Part shown: positions 37,048 to 44,529 of the stretch, in pieces
Numbering within the stretch: position 1 is the stretch's first letter
Layout of the letters: each line of letters opens with the position of its first letter
Source of the DNA: Saprospiraceae bacterium
Lineage (GTDB): Bacteria > Bacteroidota > Bacteroidia > Chitinophagales > Saprospiraceae
Assembly: GCA_013214355.1 (NCBI GenBank)
Contig: JABSSL010000077.1
Coordinates: 1-64,000 of the forward strand
Direction: 5' to 3'
DNA length: 64,000 nt
Program-made: the position numbers and the translations under genes
Notes under the pieces: model-generated
Databases searched by the model: none
What the model was told of the DNA's origin: nothing
What the model saw: only the letters and a program-made list of their open reading frames with translations

Positions 37048-37815
37048 CTTTTTTTGCAAAACGAAATGGGCAATCTCCTGTCCCCATAATTTGTGCGCTA
37101 ATTTACCAGGATGAACGCCATCGCAAAAAAGATCTGATTCTGTAAATCCATCTGGCAGGCGATTGGTCCAGGTATCAAAATCTATTCTTTGATCCACGTA
37201 ATACACCTCTTGTTCAAGCTCCATTAATTGCTGATTTACTAAATGGTATTCTTCCATGAAGTTGCCCATGAACCACTGCAATAATGGCGTAAGTACGGGG
37301 AATTGATGTACGGGAGGTAAGTGAGCGAGTAAGATTGGGCAGCTACCATGCTTCCTCCGAATTTGGTCAATAAGCCGGGTCATATCCCGCTTCCATTTTT
37401 TTGGAAAATGAATTTCGAAAGTATCATTGGCGCCCAAGCCAATAATGATTAGATCTGGTGTTTTGATGGTTGATAAATCTACTAGTTCTTCCCGAACTTG
37501 TTCTGCATTGTATCCGCTTTTAGCCACTACTTCCCATTCTATATTTTCCCGTAAATTTTTGGAAAGCTCTTGAGCCATTATTCCCGTAATCGTATTCTGA
37601 TGATCATCGATACCAATTCCTGCGAAGGCAGATTCCCCAAAGGAAAGTACTTTAAAGGAGAGACTAGCATCAGGGTGTCTCTGTATACCGGTAGGATGTT
37701 TTGCCGGGGGAAGATCTGGTACTGCCGCCTTAGATTTTTTGCCCTGCCAATATAGAATCGGAAGAATAGGAATGGATAAAACGAGCCTAGAATAAAGCCG
37801 AATATGAGAGACCAT
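37033..37815 (-). CDS. SGNH/GDSL-type hydrolase, membrane-anchored or secreted
   Basis: A 260-residue esterase-fold protein. The N-terminus (RLVLSIPILPILYWQG) is a hydrophobic anchor or signal. The SGNH blocks are recognisable: VLSFGESAFAG (block I, nucleophile Ser in GES rather than GDS), VVAKSGYNA (block II Gly), IIIGLGANDTFE (block III Asn) and CDGVHPGKLAHKLWG (block V with Asp and His). The complete set suggests an active esterase, lipase or carbohydrate deacetylase. Its stop overlaps the end of the SDR gene by 15 bp. A TPR lipoprotein gene lies 49 bp upstream on the same strand, so a two-gene unit is possible. Confidence 0.85.
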   Translation of the reverse strand: MVSHIRLYSRLVLSIPILPILYWQGKKSKAAVPDLPPAKHPTGIQRHPDASLSFKVLSFGESAFAGIGIDDHQNTITGIMAQELSKNLRENIEWEVVAKSGYNAEQVREELVDLSTIKTPDLIIIGLGANDTFEIHFPKKWKRDMTRLIDQIRRKHGSCPILLAHLPPVHQFPVLTPLLQWFMGNFMEEYHLVNQQLMELEQEVYYVDQRIDFDTWTNRLPDGFTESDLFCDGVHPGKLAHKLWGQEIAHFVLQKKLLVK

Positions 37816-37863
37816 CGTAAAGGAATTCTAATCTACTAAAGTTTAAATTATAAGAGGGCTGTA

Positions 37864-38895
37864 TTACCCACCTTGTGTAACTCGATTGAGTCCTTCTTTG
37901 GCCAATTCATAATTGGGAGCCAGGTTAAGTGCCTGTTGATAATCAGACTTAGCCTGCTGTATTCTTCCTAAACTCTCAGCAGCATAGCCTCGGAAGAAAT
38001 AAGCTTTGATGTACAGAGGATTGGTACCGATGGCGATATCAAATTGTTGATAAGCTTTATTGACTGAATCTAATTCCATGTACAGTAAACCTGCATTAAA
38101 GTAAGCCTCGTCATATTGACTATCGATAATATTTATTCTTCGATATAGCGCAATAGCACCTGGAAGGTCATCTTGTTGAGATAAAAAATCGGCTTTAGCA
38201 TGAAGCGCGGTGATGCTACTGGGGTTGATATCTAGTGCATTATCAAAGAATTTCTCTGCAAGATCTCCCCCAATGGCTGCATGTAATTGACCCAAATTTA
38301 TCCATCCATCTAAATGATCTGGCTCATACTCAACGGCTGATTGGAAGCTATTGATGGCACGATTTGTATCGCCTAATTCCTTGAAGTTCATCCCAAACAT
38401 AAAGTAGGCTTCCGGGTTTTGCGGATCTAAGTTTAGTATTTGATCAATCGTGCGCAAGGAAGCCTGATGCTGTTTTAAGATCATTTGGAACTCACTCAGT
38501 TTCAATAAAGTGGGAATCCGTTCTGGGTGTAATTTAGCAGCCCGTTCCATGGTTTTCAGCGCAAGGTTAGACTTCACATAATCGAGATAAACATCAGCTA
38601 AAAGATGGTGATAATTTGGATTGACAGAGTCAATTTTCATCGCGAAAGCTAAATCTTGAATCGCTTCGTCATAGGCATTATTTTCGTAAAACAAGCGAGC
38701 ACGTTCTGCAAAAAGTACTGGATTATTTGGATCTTCCTTTAGTTGAGCAGTGATGGCATCAATACTTGGAATACCCGTTAGAAAATCCGATGAACTATTG
38801 TTAACCGGGAGATCGGCTTTGGACTCATTCTTGCAAGCTAGCAGTACGAGTAAAAACAAGACGGTACTGAAAATCGTTACTCTTTTAGCAGACAT
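37864..38895 (-). CDS. TPR-repeat lipoprotein
   Basis: A 343-residue protein with a lipoprotein signal (MSAKRVTIFSTVLFLLVLLAC, lipobox LLAC with Cys21). From about residue 50 onward it consists of seven to eight tetratricopeptide repeats (NNAYDEAIQDLAFAMKIDSVNP, YHHLLADVYLDY, PEAYFMFGMNFKELGDTNRAINSFQSAVEYEPD, AYFNAGLLYMELDSVNKAYQQFDIAIGTNPL, AYFFRGYAAESLGRIQQAKSDYQQALNLAPN). Such proteins hold envelope complexes together in Bacteroidota; some are gliding or polysaccharide-export partners, but nothing here points to one of those. It lies upstream of, and on the same strand as, the SGNH hydrolase. Confidence 0.85.
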   Translation of the reverse strand: MSAKRVTIFSTVLFLLVLLACKNESKADLPVNNSSSDFLTGIPSIDAITAQLKEDPNNPVLFAERARLFYENNAYDEAIQDLAFAMKIDSVNPNYHHLLADVYLDYVKSNLALKTMERAAKLHPERIPTLLKLSEFQMILKQHQASLRTIDQILNLDPQNPEAYFMFGMNFKELGDTNRAINSFQSAVEYEPDHLDGWINLGQLHAAIGGDLAEKFFDNALDINPSSITALHAKADFLSQQDDLPGAIALYRRINIIDSQYDEAYFNAGLLYMELDSVNKAYQQFDIAIGTNPLYIKAYFFRGYAAESLGRIQQAKSDYQQALNLAPNYELAKEGLNRVTQGG

Positions 38896-39000
38896 AGGAT
38901 AGTTTTATCTTTATTATCCGAGAAGCATACCTGATCCAAGTACATGGAAGGGGCTCCAAACCTTTAGATCATACAACAAGATATTGTCAATTTAGATTGT

Positions 39001-40608
39001 ATGCGAAAACACAAAATTACGCTTTTCCTTTGTTTTTTGGGATTCACCCTTTGGTCGCAAACTTGGACTAATGTGATACAGATTGGAGGTGAAAATAAGG
39101 AAGCTATTACGGTGATGGCCGGAGCAGATGATGGTGATCTCTATATTGGAGGAATTTATGATGGGCCATTCGAATGGGATGGGATGGAAGTATTTTCAAA
39201 TGGACAAGATGACCTATTTCTTGGCTGCATGGATGGAAGTAGCTTGGACTGGAAATGGAAAATTACCAGTGGAAGTACTTTGGATGATGCCTGGTCTGAC
39301 TTAAAGATTGATCAGGATGGCAATCTGATTTGTGCAGGCGTTTTCTGGGTTGAAATGCAATTTGGAGATATTAAGTTAGTTAATCAAGTAGGTGGAAAGT
39401 CCATCTTTTTGACAAAGATTGATCCCAATGGGCAAGTACTTTGGGCTCGGAGTTTTGATGGGACGGCCTTGAAAGAAATGCGTGGAATTGATGTAGACGA
39501 AAATGGTAATATATTCCTGTCTGGATATTTTCGGGAGCAATTATTACTTAATGAAATTACTTTGAGTGCGGTAGGAGAGACTGATGCCTTTGTAGCAAAA
39601 CTTAATGCTGATGGAATTCCACAATGGGCTAGATCTTTTGGAGGGAGAAAGGATACACGGGGAATTGAAATAGGAGTAATGGATAAAGGTAAACTGGCTT
39701 TTGTGGGCTACTATAATGATACTACTTATTTTGATGCGCAAGCCTTACCTGCCAAAACCTTTGATAGAGATCTCTTCGTGACTCAATTGGATAGTATGGG
39801 TCAAGTACTATGGGCCAAAAGAGCTGGTGGCGTTTTTGATGAAGAACCTTTTGACTTAGCGATCGATGCCGAAGATAACATTTGGATTACAGGATATGTA
39901 GTAGGCGTGCTTACCGTGGCAGAGGGTTTTTCGACACAAAGTACAAACGCAACTAGTGACCTCCTGATTCTAAAGTATGAGAGCGATGGAAGTCCATTGA
40001 TCGCTAAAACATACGGAGGAACGGAACCGGTTCAAGCTACTAGTTTTCAATGGATTGATGATAATATTATCTTTACAGGTACGTATCAGGGGACCGTAAA
40101 TTTGACAAACTCCCTTCCCTCAGTTACAGAAGGAAATGCCGGTTTTGTCTTCGCTACGGATCAAAGTGGTCAAGCCTTGTGGGCAAAAGGGCTAGCCGGG
40201 GAAGGCCAGGTGTTCAGCAATCAAATTTACCAAATAGGCAATAGGATTTGGCTAGGAGGAACCTTCAGCAATACCTTGAATTTGGGAGATCAATCGCTAA
40301 ATTCGAAAGGTGGATTTGATGCTTTTCTGAGTTTACTGGAATTATCTCCTACAGCTAACCGATCCATCTCTAATGATCTATCCTTAAAGATTTTTCCCAA
40401 CCCAGTTAGTGACACACTTCATTTAGAATCTACCGAAGAGAACAGGATTACTCATCTGCGGCTCGAAGATACGGAAGGGAAGGCCTTATATGCCAGTGAA
40501 AAATGGGTGACCCAGATTGATCTGAGCCACTTTCCGATTGGAGTGTATTTTTTACGCTATCGAGTAGATGGACAGGGGTTTAGTAAAGTAATATTGGTTC
40601 AGCGCTAG
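39001..40608 (+). CDS. Secreted beta-propeller-like (SBBP-type) protein with T9SS sorting domain
   Basis: A 535-residue extracellular protein. Residues 1-20 form a signal peptide (MRKHKITLFLCFLGFTLWSQ). The body is a series of related beta-strand repeats of about 50 residues with motifs such as KIDPNGQVLWARSFDG, DVDENGNIFLSGYF, KLNADGIPQWARSFGG, QLDSMGQVLWAKRAGG and DAEDNIWITGYV; this pattern is that of seven-bladed propellers with SBBP repeats. The last 75 residues (LKIFPNPVSDTLHLES...HFPIGVYFLRYRVDGQGFSKVILVQR) are a type A T9SS sorting domain. It is probably a surface protein of unknown ligand. It is convergent with the DUF4173 gene, 4 bp away. Confidence 0.87.
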   Translation: MRKHKITLFLCFLGFTLWSQTWTNVIQIGGENKEAITVMAGADDGDLYIGGIYDGPFEWDGMEVFSNGQDDLFLGCMDGSSLDWKWKITSGSTLDDAWSDLKIDQDGNLICAGVFWVEMQFGDIKLVNQVGGKSIFLTKIDPNGQVLWARSFDGTALKEMRGIDVDENGNIFLSGYFREQLLLNEITLSAVGETDAFVAKLNADGIPQWARSFGGRKDTRGIEIGVMDKGKLAFVGYYNDTTYFDAQALPAKTFDRDLFVTQLDSMGQVLWAKRAGGVFDEEPFDLAIDAEDNIWITGYVVGVLTVAEGFSTQSTNATSDLLILKYESDGSPLIAKTYGGTEPVQATSFQWIDDNIIFTGTYQGTVNLTNSLPSVTEGNAGFVFATDQSGQALWAKGLAGEGQVFSNQIYQIGNRIWLGGTFSNTLNLGDQSLNSKGGFDAFLSLLELSPTANRSISNDLSLKIFPNPVSDTLHLESTEENRITHLRLEDTEGKALYASEKWVTQIDLSHFPIGVYFLRYRVDGQGFSKVILVQR

Positions 40609-40612
40609 CGGA

Positions 40613-42085
40613 TTACTCGCTCTTTTTATGTTTTTGATTTAAGTGGTAAGGCCAAGTCCAAGAGTAAATACTTCTCCCACTACAGGCTCGTTTCAACTTC
40701 TGGTCTATTCGGTTTTTCACTTTACTGTACTGAATGGGAAATTGCTTTTGCAAGCTTTGTCCATGCCTATCCAATAAGAATGCGTTTTCATTAGGTAGGT
40801 CATTGATGAGATATTGAATATCTAAATGTTTCGTGAAATTGGGATTAAGGTTTACCCGGGTGATCAACAAATTCCAGTTAACAAAACCAGCTACTAGCAA
40901 GACTAGATAGACTGCCCAGCTATTTCTATGCCAGAGGAAATAGTGACTCTTTTTGTCTCTAATTTTTATAAACAGGGTGACTAAGCCAATCAGCACAATT
41001 AATAGAAATAGGAATACCCCTATTCTCTTATAGGTTAGACCAAAGTTATGTGAGTATTGATAATTACGGATGGCTACTGATAAGACCATAAATATATTTT
41101 GGCCTAGCCAGATGTATGCCAGCTTTTTCAATCCTTCATTATTTGGGAAAAAATTTAGATTCTTTCGAAAGATAACCAGGAGTAGTACTGCCGCTAGCAA
41201 GATGGCAAAGATGAGAAGGTTAGTTCCTTCATGAACGTACGTACTCAGTTCCCAAGCAGTTAATGTCCGTCTACTGAACCAGACATAAATAAGATCCGTC
41301 AAGTTGACAATACAAATCAGAGCATTCAATAAGGTTAAGGTGATAATACTGAGTTTAAATCTACCTTTTAGAACAAGAGGATTGAAGTAAGTAGCGAACC
41401 TGCTCTCCCGATTTCGTATTAAATTGATATCTAGTCTATCTTGCCAATTGGATAGGATGGCCTTAAAGGGATTACCGAAAAGTATGGCACCAAATAGCAG
41501 AAAACCAATGGAGAATAAAGCGACTTGTTCGATGGCTACTCCCTGACTTGTCGGTGTGAAACAATAGCTGATTATGGCATCTACCATGGCTCCAAATTTA
41601 TCATTAGCCAAATAGTAGATCAATAGGAATAGGGTGAATAGACCTAGAGGGATCAACCAATTTATTGCTTTTCTTAAGGTATAGTTTAGGCTATTGATAT
41701 AAGTTCTATTACTGGTGAATTCTCGGATTATACCCAAAGGAACCGATATCAAATTACTGATCCCGGCTGCAATGACTAAAGGGAGAAATTGAAGACTGGA
41801 ATGTTTAATGAATCCAATGAAGACTAGAATCGAAATCCAATACATGGATTTTGCCAGATCACTATCATTACCGACAACAGCCAAAGCAGATAGGAATGAA
41901 CCTACTGCGAGGACCGCTACTTCCTTTTGATAAGGCCCGGTTCGATAGGTGGTAGCAAACGCAAGGACAAGAAGTGGAATTACAAAGAAGAGTGTATTTA
42001 ATCCCATATCTTCTTGATAGAAGATATAGCTGCACCAACCTCCTCCCATCACTAAGCATAAAGCTTGGATTATTGCTGTTCGCAT
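40613..42085 (-). CDS. DUF4173-type polytopic membrane protein
   Basis: A 490-residue inner-membrane protein with about eleven hydrophobic segments spread from residue 1 to about 430 (MRTAIIQALCLVMGGGW..., LGLFTLFLLIYYLAN, FSIGFLLFGAILFG, LLAAVLLLVIFRKN), then a soluble C-terminal tail of about 60 residues. It resembles the DUF4173/DUF4153 family, which has no established function. The gene overlaps the end of the DUF1361 gene by 16 bp, a strong sign of co-transcription and coupled translation. It is the last gene of a Coq4-like/DUF1361/DUF4173 unit that starts at the operator-bearing promoter near 43345. Confidence 0.72.
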   Translation of the reverse strand: MRTAIIQALCLVMGGGWCSYIFYQEDMGLNTLFFVIPLLVLAFATTYRTGPYQKEVAVLAVGSFLSALAVVGNDSDLAKSMYWISILVFIGFIKHSSLQFLPLVIAAGISNLISVPLGIIREFTSNRTYINSLNYTLRKAINWLIPLGLFTLFLLIYYLANDKFGAMVDAIISYCFTPTSQGVAIEQVALFSIGFLLFGAILFGNPFKAILSNWQDRLDINLIRNRESRFATYFNPLVLKGRFKLSIITLTLLNALICIVNLTDLIYVWFSRRTLTAWELSTYVHEGTNLLIFAILLAAVLLLVIFRKNLNFFPNNEGLKKLAYIWLGQNIFMVLSVAIRNYQYSHNFGLTYKRIGVFLFLLIVLIGLVTLFIKIRDKKSHYFLWHRNSWAVYLVLLVAGFVNWNLLITRVNLNPNFTKHLDIQYLINDLPNENAFLLDRHGQSLQKQFPIQYSKVKNRIDQKLKRACSGRSIYSWTWPYHLNQKHKKSE

Positions 42086-42768
42086 AAGATTTGATTTTTT
42101 GCTGATAGAAAAACAATGGATAGAAAGGCAGAAAACAAGATGGCCATTCCCCAGATATTCTTGTAGGTTATTGGATGAGCGAGTAATGAAAAGACATCAT
42201 CAACAATCAGCAACGGCTGTGCAAGGAGGTCCCAACTATTCCAGCGAAGAAAACGTCCCGCTGCAATACCAAAACTACAGAGTGCGATGACAGAAAGAGT
42301 AGCTATAGTACTCCATCTCCTCCCCCACTTTTCTTCAATAACTGCTCCAACCAATTGTAGCGAACTGATACCAAGTAGTAAACCACTCCAGGCAAAAACG
42401 AAAAACGTAAAGGTGTCATACCACAACGGCATAAATGCTCGAGGCCGAATGTGTATCAGGTCTGTAATGAGGTAAGGTGCGTTGGGGAGAAAGGCCAACC
42501 AAGTCAATAGACTGGGCCACAAGAACCACTTTGCTTTAGGATGGCGTCTATATTGATAAATACCCAATGCCAAAATAAATGGAATTAGTGCTAGGAATAG
42601 ATTCCATACCAAGAATAGAAAGGTATAGCTTCGATACGTAATGATATTGTCTAAACTTGCTAAGGGTTCCCAGCTCGTTCCAATAAAAAGATTTCTAAAT
42701 ACAATAAGGCATCCATCAAAAACAAGCAGTAGGACTAGAAAGCGCAAATGCTTCAGTGAAATGTGCAT
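42070..42768 (-). CDS. DUF1361 polytopic membrane protein
   Basis: A 232-residue membrane protein with six to seven hydrophobic helices. Conserved-looking loops of the DUF1361 family are present: FLPNAPYLITDLIHIRPR, PLWYDTFTFFVFAWSGLLLG and GRFLRWNSWDLL. Function unknown; the family occurs in Firmicutes, cyanobacteria and Bacteroidota. It lies 20 bp after the Coq4-like gene and overlaps the DUF4173 gene by 16 bp, so the three form one transcription unit. Confidence 0.8.
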   Translation of the reverse strand: MHISLKHLRFLVLLLVFDGCLIVFRNLFIGTSWEPLASLDNIITYRSYTFLFLVWNLFLALIPFILALGIYQYRRHPKAKWFLWPSLLTWLAFLPNAPYLITDLIHIRPRAFMPLWYDTFTFFVFAWSGLLLGISSLQLVGAVIEEKWGRRWSTIATLSVIALCSFGIAAGRFLRWNSWDLLAQPLLIVDDVFSLLAHPITYKNIWGMAILFSAFLSIVFLSAKNQILCEQQ

Positions 42769-42788
42769 TTTTATGGGATTATATTTAT

Positions 42789-43325
42789 CTAAAAGATTGA
42801 TTTATAGTAAGAGGAGGGGCGTTTTGCAATGAAATCCTTCATTTCATCCAAAGGTTCTTCTAGAAGGTATTCAAAATACCACCGGTGTAAAGGCCGTAAA
42901 TTTTTTCCTCTTTTATAAGCCTGCTTGAAGCTGCTCCAAAACTCTGGAAAGGCAAGAGCTGCAATCAGAGCTGTACCAATAGCATAAAAACTTCTTTTCC
43001 CATTTCCGATCAGGCAAAATTGCATCTGTGATTCGGCTATTACATGCGGGTCATAGTCCAAAACCACATGAAAAACATCATGATTCTCCAGCTTTGGAAT
43101 GAGGTGTAGATCGTTAGTCAACAAGAAAGAGCCCAGGCATTTACCTAGACTGCCTTCTGGAAATTGCAGGAGTAATTCCCGTCTAGTTTGCCATGCCGGC
43201 CGACCCCTCTTAAACCCTTGCAAATAAAGTGGATAAGACCATTTTACCAATTGGATCATGATCCTTTCCCTTAGTCTAAAAAGAGGCCAGCCGGTAGCTA
43301 CGGGAGTGCGCGTCATATATTTCAT
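42789..43325 (-). CDS. Coq4-like protein
   Basis: A 178-residue soluble protein. It contains His82-Asp83-x-x-His86 followed after eleven residues by Glu98 (NHDVFHVVLDYDPHVIAE), the metal-binding HDxxH-(x)11-E signature of the Coq4 family. In mitochondria and some bacteria Coq4 serves ubiquinone biosynthesis. The surrounding helices (EGSLGKCLGSFLLTNDLHLIPKL; SFYAIGTALIAALAFPEFWSSFKQAYKRG) also follow the Coq4 pattern. Because the organism seems to make menaquinone through futalosine, a role in ubiquinone synthesis is doubtful. It is the first gene of a unit with DUF1361 and DUF4173 membrane proteins, and its promoter overlaps an operator shared with the neighbouring regulator operon. Confidence 0.75.
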   Translation of the reverse strand: MKYMTRTPVATGWPLFRLRERIMIQLVKWSYPLYLQGFKRGRPAWQTRRELLLQFPEGSLGKCLGSFLLTNDLHLIPKLENHDVFHVVLDYDPHVIAESQMQFCLIGNGKRSFYAIGTALIAALAFPEFWSSFKQAYKRGKNLRPLHRWYFEYLLEEPLDEMKDFIAKRPSSYYKSIF

Positions 43326-43333
43326 TTAAAAGT

Positions 43334-43352
43334 ACTTTGAATTTCAAAGTTA
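43334..43352 (-). promoter_or_regulatory. Promoter with overlapping palindromic operator of the Coq4-like unit
   Basis: ACTTTGAATTTCAAAGT (43334-43350) is a perfect palindrome with 8-bp arms and one central base. On the minus strand, the -7 element TAACTTTG (plus-strand 43345-43352) shares its right half with one palindrome arm. The other arm covers the expected transcription start. It lies in the 41-bp gap between the regulator gene and the Coq4-like gene. A second copy lies at 44371-44387. Confidence 0.65.
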
Positions 43353-43366
43353 TAAAGCAAAAAAAA

Positions 43367-43666
43367 TTAGGATCGCATATTCAGTAACTGTTCTAGTGCA
43401 TTAAGATGGTCATTGAAAGATTGTCTTCCCAAAGCTGTGACACGGTAAGAGGTATTTGGTTTACGACCTACGAACTGTTTTCTCACTTCAATATAGGCCT
43501 TAGCCTCTACGGCCTTAAGGTGAGAAGCCAAGTTTCCATCAGTCACTTCTAGTGTTTGCTTCAAAGTCTTAAAGTCCACCCAATCATTGACCAATAGAAT
43601 AGACATAATTCCTAGTCGTATCCTATGGTCAAAGGTCTTATTTAGATTGGTGATAATATTTTTCAT
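43367..43666 (-). CDS. Winged-helix transcriptional regulator (HTH_27/MarR-ArsR-like)
   Basis: A 99-residue DNA-binding protein consisting of a single winged helix: FDHRIRLGIMSILLVNDWVDFKTLKQTLEVTDGNLASHLKAVEAKAYIEVRKQFVGRKPNTSYRVTALGRQSF. The recognition helix is GNLASHLKAVEAK and the wing is RKPNTSYRVT. The family consists of small dimeric repressors that often sit with a membrane protein gene. The start is ATG at 43666; the frame extends by one TTG codon. It follows the membrane protein gene by 7 bp. Palindromes of the same sequence at the promoters of its own operon and of the Coq4-like unit suggest that it represses both. Confidence 0.88.
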   Translation of the reverse strand: MKNIITNLNKTFDHRIRLGIMSILLVNDWVDFKTLKQTLEVTDGNLASHLKAVEAKAYIEVRKQFVGRKPNTSYRVTALGRQSFNDHLNALEQLLNMRS

Positions 43667-43673
43667 CAAGTAA

Positions 43674-44351
43674 CTATTGCCGTGCTAATTCTGTGGTAAT
43701 CCCGTCAGATTTCTCGTACTTCCAATACATCATCATTCCATATAGGATATGTAAAACCCCAAAGCCAATAGCCCAAAACTCCAAACCATATCCTACGTTG
43801 AAGATGGCTACTATGCCCAAACTTACTTCGAGAATGCCAAGATAATAAATATCATGCAAGGTGAATTTACTAGCGTTTACTAGGGCTAAACCGTAAAAAA
43901 CTAAAGTTGAAGGAGCGATCAAGCCGGCCAAGCCATGCTGAAAGAGAGCCACACAGAATAAGCCTCCAGCTATTAGTGGAATAGTTAAGTTGATTAGTAA
44001 ACGTTTACTAAGAGAATCCCAAATAGGCTGCCCCTTGCGTTTGGCTTTTCGGGTAGTAAAGTAGATCCCAGAACAAATTGCACCCAGAAGAACGATTAAA
44101 CCAGTCCCTAAGAAAAAGCTTATATAATCGATCCCCCACTTATTGGCGGAGGCAGCGATTTCATAGTAAGTCTTTTTGTTTTCGAACGGAGTAACGCCCA
44201 GATAGATATAGACTGCTGTGGCCCCAGCCAAGGCAAATAGTCCCGCTGCAACTCCAGAAAGACCGCTCAAGGATATGAAACGGGAGGACCGTTCCATTAG
44301 GGAACGAATCTCGCTTAGGGTTTTCAAATGGTTTTCTTGTGTCTTAGTCAT
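43674..44351 (-). CDS. Six-helix membrane protein co-transcribed with a regulator
   Basis: A 225-residue membrane protein with the start at 44351 (MTKTQENHLKTLSEIRSLMERSS). A cytoplasmic amphipathic start of about 25 residues is followed by around six hydrophobic helices (FISLSGLSGVAAGLFALAGATAVYIYLG, YISFFLGTGLIVLLGAICSGIYF, LINLTIPLIAGGLFCVALF, VLHILYGMMMYW). The N-terminal segment, with LxEIRSLMERSSRFISLSGLSGVxAG, is typical of Bacteroidota proteins always found next to HTH_27 regulators. It may be the sensor or the effector of that regulator. The 7-bp gap to the regulator gene and the operator 20 bp upstream of its start support joint control. Confidence 0.75.
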   Translation of the reverse strand: MTKTQENHLKTLSEIRSLMERSSRFISLSGLSGVAAGLFALAGATAVYIYLGVTPFENKKTYYEIAASANKWGIDYISFFLGTGLIVLLGAICSGIYFTTRKAKRKGQPIWDSLSKRLLINLTIPLIAGGLFCVALFQHGLAGLIAPSTLVFYGLALVNASKFTLHDIYYLGILEVSLGIVAIFNVGYGLEFWAIGFGVLHILYGMMMYWKYEKSDGITTELARQ

Positions 44352-44370
44352 GAGCGAAGATTGTAAAAGT

Positions 44371-44389
44371 ACTTTGAAATACAAAGTAA
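44371..44389 (-). promoter_or_regulatory. Promoter with second copy of the palindromic operator
   Basis: ACTTTGAAATACAAAGT (44371-44387) repeats the palindrome at 43334 with one arm mismatch; both copies are preceded by AAAAGT. The minus-strand -7-like element TTACTTTG (44382-44389) overlaps one arm, and the site ends 20 bp upstream of the membrane protein start. Confidence 0.6.
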
Positions 44390-44432
44390 ATCTATTTTAA
44401 CAATAGATGCAAGTATTCTTGAGTACGAAAAG

Positions 44433-44470
44433 AAAAAGCGATTCCGTGATAATCACGAAATCGCCTTTTC
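44433..44470 (-). terminator. Intrinsic terminator after the M28 peptidase gene
   Basis: An imperfect stem of about 17 bp: AAAAGCGATTCCGTGA on the left and TCACGAAATCGCCTTTT (44453-44469) on the right. It has a very short loop and A/T runs on both sides, so it can act in either direction. It lies 60 bp beyond the peptidase stop. Confidence 0.65.
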
Positions 44471-44529
44471 TATTACGGAACGATGCCGAAGCCAACTATG
44501 CTAGTCAGGCACGTAGTGCTTTACTATGG

